Origin: Schistocephalus solidus
Taxonomy: Eukaryota > Platyhelminthes > Cestoda > Diphyllobothriidea > Diphyllobothriidae
NCBI GenBank assembly: GCA_017591395.1
Contig: WEDG01000759.1
Span: 62,001-126,000, forward strand
Length of the DNA stretch: 64,000 nucleotides
Direction of reading: 5' to 3'
Shown here: positions 58,701 through 64,000 of the stretch, one piece after another
Layout of the letters: each line of letters opens with the position of its first letter
Position numbering within the stretch: position 1 is the first letter of the stretch
Notes under the pieces: model-generated
Told to the model about the DNA's origin: nothing
Seen by the model: only the letters and a program-made list of their open reading frames with translations
Databases searched by the model: none
Made by a program: the position numbers and the translations under genes

Positions 58701-59650
58701 TGGCTAAATAAAAAGTTAAATGGCGAATGTTGATAGCGCATAGCTTCCAACTGTTCCATACGATCACAGGTATTAAGGAAAAATGCAGATGAGCAGCCTG
58801 AGAGCATGAACTCGCCATGGAACTGATTATTATTAAATATAATTTATCGTGGTCTATTAATTTAATAACGAATGTATAAAATAAAGGAGAGGATAAGTGT
58901 TTTTCTTTGCATTTGGTCTTTCAAAACATTTAATCCACCATTGCTTCCCTTTTTGCATTTTATCAAAAGACTGGTACAACCAAAATCAAGGTAGAAAATA
59001 AACGACAGCTCATTAGATAATAAATGGTGTCATGTTTGCATAAATTCAATGGCACACAAAACCGTTAGCTGCGACTCTTTTACACATTTAGGCTAACACT
59101 CTTATTGTTGAATTTCTTATTCAAGGTACCAAAAACATGCAGCCAGTTGTAATGAACCAACTTATCCATTAACTTAGGAAAAAATGGTTTTAATTGTCCT
59201 CTCACGCAAATGTGCAAATTTGAAACGTTTCGTTCATTATAACGCCTTATAAATGTGGAACCTCTTGTAAATGCTCGAGTTATTTACATTTTTAAACCAT
59301 CCTTTGAATTGCCGATAAGGATTATATTAAAGGAATGCATAGTTTGTCTGAAATATTAGGCAAATCCTTAACTGACTGGTGTCCTGATAAGCAAATACGA
59401 GAAAATTTCAGTAGGACTGATAAGAAGCACACTTAAATCACACGGCATCTGTGGGCGGTCCTCAAAGTTAAAACTTATTTAAAAAGTTTACATTCTTACG
59501 GACATGCATTGGAGAGGAAACACAAAATGGAATAGGTTACCTATTTACTTCTTCAGAGACGTTGGGATTCCAAATAATACCAACTGTAACAGGTTTTATG
59601 ACTTTTTATAATCAATGGTTTAGTTTGTTCTTCCTGTTTCCCGAAGTGAA
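58700..59650. other. intergenic spacer
   Basis: AT-rich. No coding remnant or repeat was recognised. Confidence 0.5.
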
Positions 59651-59659
59651 TAACTGCCA

Positions 59660-59860
59660 TAGGCAGAAGAAAATTGCCATCAACGACAAGGGAGCCTGGA
59701 ATAGTCTTTTTTGGATATATAGCCGTTGCTAACCAGCCACACTCAACCGCGGGTGTTGCAACACCTGAGGATGGAACCGGCGACCTGCTGGCTAGACGTC
59801 CAACGCTCCTTATCCTGTCAGTGCTAATATTCTGTCTATACAGGTGCTGTGTCGCTACCG
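59660..59860 (-). repeat. tRNA-headed SINE-like unit, family S, minus copy
   Basis: Complement of the family-S tail (ccatcaacgacaagggagcct) and of a tRNA-like head (ggatggaaccggcgacctgctgg near 59769-59791). It meets a + copy head to head at about 59857. Confidence 0.75.
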
Positions 59861-60125
59861 GGGCTTGAGAGTGAGCCCTAAGGCATAGCAGTATGAATGA
59901 TCCCCGTAACCAATCACTGAGCAGTAGTCTATCATTTTTACTATTTTCTATCACAATGTATAGAATGGCGAGATCGTGGCTTTATAGTTAAAGTGGTGAA
60001 CGTCTAACCAACAGATCATGAGGTCGAGCTTTAGGGGTTGAAAAACCCCGGTTCGGTTATCGCTATCCGAAAGCATCTATTAGGCCAGAAATAACCATTA
60101 TTGTCTTATTTTTTTCCCTATCTTT
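59857..60125 (+). repeat. tRNA-headed SINE-like unit, family S, plus copy
   Basis: Begins ggggcttgagagtgagccctaa like the other units, with a decayed head (cgagatcgtggctttatagtt near 59970) and tail (ggccagaaataaccattattgtct). Strongly diverged. Confidence 0.7.
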
Positions 60126-62440
60126 AACATCCCAGTGGAACATCTCCTCATCAAAATAAGCTTATTCCTTAATACAACGGCTTTGTAGAACCTGATAGTT
60201 TTATGACGAGCTATGATTCACGGCTTTGAAGGTTACCATCTTACTGGATGACCAGGTTGTCCTTATAACTAAAATTCAAATAGCTGTGTCTCCTTGATAG
60301 TAAAGCTTTTATGGAATTTTCATTCTTTTGAGATCTGAATCACCGTTATTATGGAGTAAGAAGTGTAGTTTGGATCAGGTCATGTGTGACACGCGTAGTG
60401 GTTTGCCGTATTGCCACCTGCCATCTGTTTTCATATGTTTTTTATCATTAGAAAAAAATGTGTGTGAAGAAAAAGCATACGATTGATAGTGCGCAAGTGT
60501 GCCCACTACATACTTCTTCATACGCAAGCCAACAGCACTGCGTCCAATCTCTGTGGCAAAAGGTGAACGGGAACGCTTGCGAGGGTGAAACTATCGTCCC
60601 ACGACAACTCAGGACAGAAAGGTATTATATAAACATACCCTGTTATTCCATCGAGATGTTTATTCAAAGGGATTGCATCACAAATTGAGCTGCGAGCCCA
60701 CGTCTCATAGGTTGCCATCGTTAATTTTTTTATTTGAAATAATACACAAATATGCATTTCTGCCTTCTATGCCTTTCTTGGGAGAACGTCTTCATTATGT
60801 ATAGGTGGTGCATTGCAGACAGCCCGCAGATCCTAGAGTTCAGAAACAAAACCTAATGCATCTTGTTGCCCTGTAATCCCAATAATGCCGCCAATGCCTC
60901 TAAAGAATAGAACAATTACGCGCATAACGTACAACGCACTGTCACCGTCAGGGCAAATATTCCAGTGTTGTGCATTATAAAGTAACTATACAAAGTCTAC
61001 AGACAGTATCGGCATAAGGCTCCTTGAAACATACTTCCTTCCAGTGGTTTTATATAATAGTAGTTCGCGACGTTCTAGCCTATCCTTAGCATCTTAATTT
61101 GATTTAGTTTGCGATTTCTGCATTGGCGAGCTATTGGATAATCAGGACGGCTGAGGACTTGAAGGGATCAACGAAACCTAGTTCGAGTCGCGAGGTGTTA
61201 CATGGACTGAATAAAACCGATTCGAGGCTTTCGTTCTAAAACAAAGAATTGTCGATATCTTAGATACACCCCAGCCATCATGCGGCTGAAGAAGATTTTG
61301 AAAATCGAGTGAAAGGTATCTGCTGATTTATTTAAATAGTATGCAGCAGTGTGCTAACTTACACCGTTCAGATGTTAGATTAACAGATGATCTCACCAGT
61401 GCCCGCAGTAAAAACGCGAATAAAATGTGGTTCGTTAAGTCGGCCTTATCTGTTTCTTGTGCAGTTGTGTCCTGTGGGCTTAACGGTGTGAATGCTGCAG
61501 CTGATAAGTTGCCATCTAAAGACATATCCTAAGTGTGCACATTTCTATCTAAAAATCTGCGTAGTGCGTAAAAAATGCATTCCGACGGTAGGTTGATGAG
61601 TAAGTGCCGTTCAACAGTAGCGGCGTTACGCGCCAACTTACCAAGTTTAATTTATTGTAGATGGGTTACATTTGCAGTTGTCCGAAGAGGAAAGAAAGGC
61701 CTTTCGGCCAGTGCTGACACCCTTGACCCTGGATATTCCAGGATTGTTTTTTTACTTGAACATTAAGTCTTTGGTACTCCTTTCTTCCCATATATTTGTT
61801 AATTCTAGTTCTTTTAACTTTTAACCATGATGACGACAAGTCTCTTGGTTGATTTCGGACAGTGTTAAGATATTATTCAAAAATGTGTGTGTGTGGCTAT
61901 TTGCCAACTTTGTTTGCAAAGCTTCGCTTTGACCACCGCTAAAATTGTCATAATGACGTTGAGACTGGAACTGATTTGCCCTTTTTAAACCGCTGAGTAT
62001 GTGGGTCATTTTCAGAATACTGAGGGTCGGAAATCCAATGAAATCAGCTTAGACAAAAAAACCCAAGGTTTGCTCAAGTTTTGTATGCTGGAGAGACTTC
62101 TAAGAAACCTCAGAAGTTCCCATTTTCCACATTCTACTGAAATAATATCTCCACCGATTCTACTGAGAAATCTAAGTTCGGAAATGGCACAGTTTGTTTT
62201 GTAGATCCAAGCAGTAATTACATGTTGGCTTGCGGTACTTCTCAGCACGATCCTCTCGTAGTAAATGGACTGGTCACCAGTAAAATAATTAATCCCATTG
62301 AAAATAATCAGTGGTTTCTAACATTTCTTATTTGGTACTGGTGCATGCTCACTGACCATTTTTTCCCATTTCAACTTTTAACGAAAAATTATAGCATAGA
62401 TGATTAAAGTCTTCATTACTCGTTGATGAACGTTAATCGA
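60125..62440. other. intergenic spacer
   Basis: 2.3 kb of AT-rich DNA. Short ORFs such as 61341-61532 and 61575-61766 have no recognisable domain and no support as genes. No repeats were identified. Confidence 0.5.
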
Positions 62441-62444
62441 TCAC

Positions 62445-62700
62445 TAACTGGAGTCCTTCGTCCCGTTCGGCCTTGGAAAGCACTCTCGGGCCCCGATAGC
62501 AGCCATCAAACGGCCAGTACCATAAGCTGATGAATAAAGCTGGCAAAGAGAAGGAAAATGAAATGGTCGGTTCTGATGCATTTGCCGTCATGAGACAGTC
62601 ATACAAAATACCAGTTAGTGCACTAACTGAGGCTCGAACTCGCGACCTGTTGATCAGAAGTCCACTACTCAAACCATTGAACCACAGGCACGTTATCTTG
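62445..62700 (-). repeat. tRNA-headed SINE-like unit, family S, minus copy
   Basis: Complement of the leading block (cggccttggaaagcactctcgggccccg) and of the tRNA-like head (gaggctcgaactcgcgacctgttga near 62630-62690). Confidence 0.78.
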
Positions 62701-62754
62701 CCGGTTTACATCGGCAGATACTGACATTCGTTCACAAACAATGATTGATCGCTA

Positions 62755-63005
62755 GCGGAACTCACTCATCCCATTCTGCCTTGGGGTTCACTCTCGAGCC
62801 CCGCCAGTAACCGCCCAGCGGCTAGTACTATAGGAAGAATAACAAGGCCGACAAAGACCAAGGGAGACTGGCATGATCATTTCTGCCTCAGTAGTCGTCA
62901 TTGTCCAGTGATGCACAACCGCAGGTGGTGCACCACCCGGGGCTCGAACCCGTGACCTGTTGACTAGAAGTTAAACGCTCTAAGAATTTAGCCACGGGCT
63001 TCCTC
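62755..63005 (-). repeat. tRNA-headed SINE-like unit, family S, minus copy
   Basis: The same structure repeated directly after the previous unit: ttggggttcactctcgagccccg, the complementary tail (gccgacaaagaccaagggagac), and the head with a clear B box (ggctcgaacccgtgacctg near 62939-62957). Confidence 0.82.
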
Positions 63006-63039
63006 CAATGACACCACACCTGCAGATACTTAACTGATC

Positions 63040-63245
63040 AATGTGCTCCCATCCACCAGTGTTAATATTCCCGATCGAAACCGGCAAAAACGATCCAGTG
63101 GCTCAATGGTTACAGCGTTGAACTTCGTATCAACAGGACACCAGTCGAACCCACATGGTGACCACCTGAGGTTGTGTATGAGTGGCTGATGATGGCTAAT
63201 GAGCCAGAAGTGGCCATGCCGTTCTCCTCGCCCTTGCCCGTCTAT
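63040..63245 (+). repeat. tRNA-headed SINE-like unit, family S, plus copy
   Basis: Head ccagtggctcaatggttacagcg at about 63095 and tail (gtatgagtggctgatgatggctaatgagccagaagtggccat). Opposite in orientation to the two units on its left. Confidence 0.82.
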
Positions 63246-63249
63246 CACT

Positions 63250-64000
63250 GAAGTGACATGTTATCTTCAAACCTACACAAATGTTGTGCATCTTTAATTT
63301 ATTGATCTCTAGGTGCTGCTTTCATTTGACGTCGAAAAACACCTCATCAGTGTGTTCTGGATGCTTTAACCATTATTCGAGTGGACATGTATCAGCACTA
63401 AGGACAAAATTAAGTCAAAAGCTTAGCAAGTGACTGTGCAATGCAACTTCATTCCATAAGTCATAGCAAAATGGTCTGATGAGAAGTTGCTGCCTAACAA
63501 TTTTGAATTGCCTCACATTGTGCGTGATTTGTTTAAAGCATACAATACCCGTTAAAATCTTCTCATTTTTTCTTGTTCATTTTAAATAGCGTTAATGGGA
63601 GACCGTAGAAGATAGTAAAGAGACATGCTTACATTTATTTTTAAATCTACGCTTTATTTCAAACAGCCGTAACCTTTTCCTTGATGTAACAACGCTTGAG
63701 GATATGTGGGTTACAATTTTATAAGCGAACTTGTCTCAAGCTAAATGAAACGACGTTTGAAAAGCAGACGAGCATATTACGAACTAGGTCAAAATGCGAT
63801 CGAATTCCTATCGACCAGTTTACTTAAAAACGCATCTTGGTGGAACATGCATTACTTTGAACTGGTTTTAAATCACTGTATAACATTTAAATACAATCCA
63901 GAAAGACAAATTATGGCAGCAATCCCATTTCTCTTATGCTGCTTTCTTCTTGATAAACACGCATCACTTTACTTCCTAGTTTATTTTTATATTATGCGGA
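63250..64000. other. terminal AT-rich sequence
   Basis: No coding region, splice-supported exon or repeat was recognised to the end of the window. Confidence 0.5.

Overview
This is nuclear DNA from a eukaryote. It has spliced exons with GT/AG junctions and long, AT-rich, repeat-filled introns and intergenic DNA. No bacterial gene organisation, CRISPR array, rRNA or credible functional tRNA gene was seen. The repeat types (Penelope-like elements with GIY-YIG domains, CR1/RTE-type LINEs, Ty3/gypsy and mariner remnants, tRNA-headed SINE-like repeats) fit a parasitic flatworm, perhaps a diphyllobothriidean tapeworm. That assignment is inference; nothing here proves the species.

Region 1 (about 0.6-17.9 kb, + strand) holds one convincing host gene, a ZIP/SLC39 zinc transporter of the LIV-1 subfamily. 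Eleven exons can be placed and their splice phases agree at every junction. They encode about 507 residues with eight membrane segments and a His-rich cytoplasmic loop; the true 5' end lies upstream of the window. One base is missing in a short T run of exon 9, exactly in front of the metal-site motif HELPHELGD. As given, the frame is broken there and stops in exon 10. Every other part of the frame is intact, so an assembly error and a recent loss-of-function allele are both possible. The 6-kb intron before exon 8 carries tRNA-like repeats, a telomere-like tract and a Penelope-like remnant.

Region 2 (17.9-34.6 kb) is intergenic. It contains a Penelope-like element on the + strand between two LTR-like direct repeats, a LINE endonuclease fragment, a TTC microsatellite, a second copy of the intronic Penelope family, a degenerate mariner transposase and a further Penelope RT fragment.

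Region 3 (34.7-42.9 kb) is a satellite-like domain built from a tRNA-like monomer of about 300 bp. Old diverged monomers flank about 14 nearly identical 209-212 bp copies. The short copies derive from the long monomer by one internal deletion, which also removed the T5 stretch that would serve as a Pol III terminator. A 5'-truncated Ty3/gypsy element lies inside the older part.

Region 4 (43-64 kb) is stacked retroelements: a second tRNA-headed SINE-like family with (TA)n tails, a LINE on the minus strand with a separate 3'-end copy, two more Penelope fragments (one with a well-preserved GIY-YIG domain), a nearly full-length two-ORF LINE on the minus strand, and dispersed SINE copies. None of the transposon reading frames is fully open, so the window looks like one gene in a graveyard of old elements, with the 209-bp array the clearest sign of recent change.
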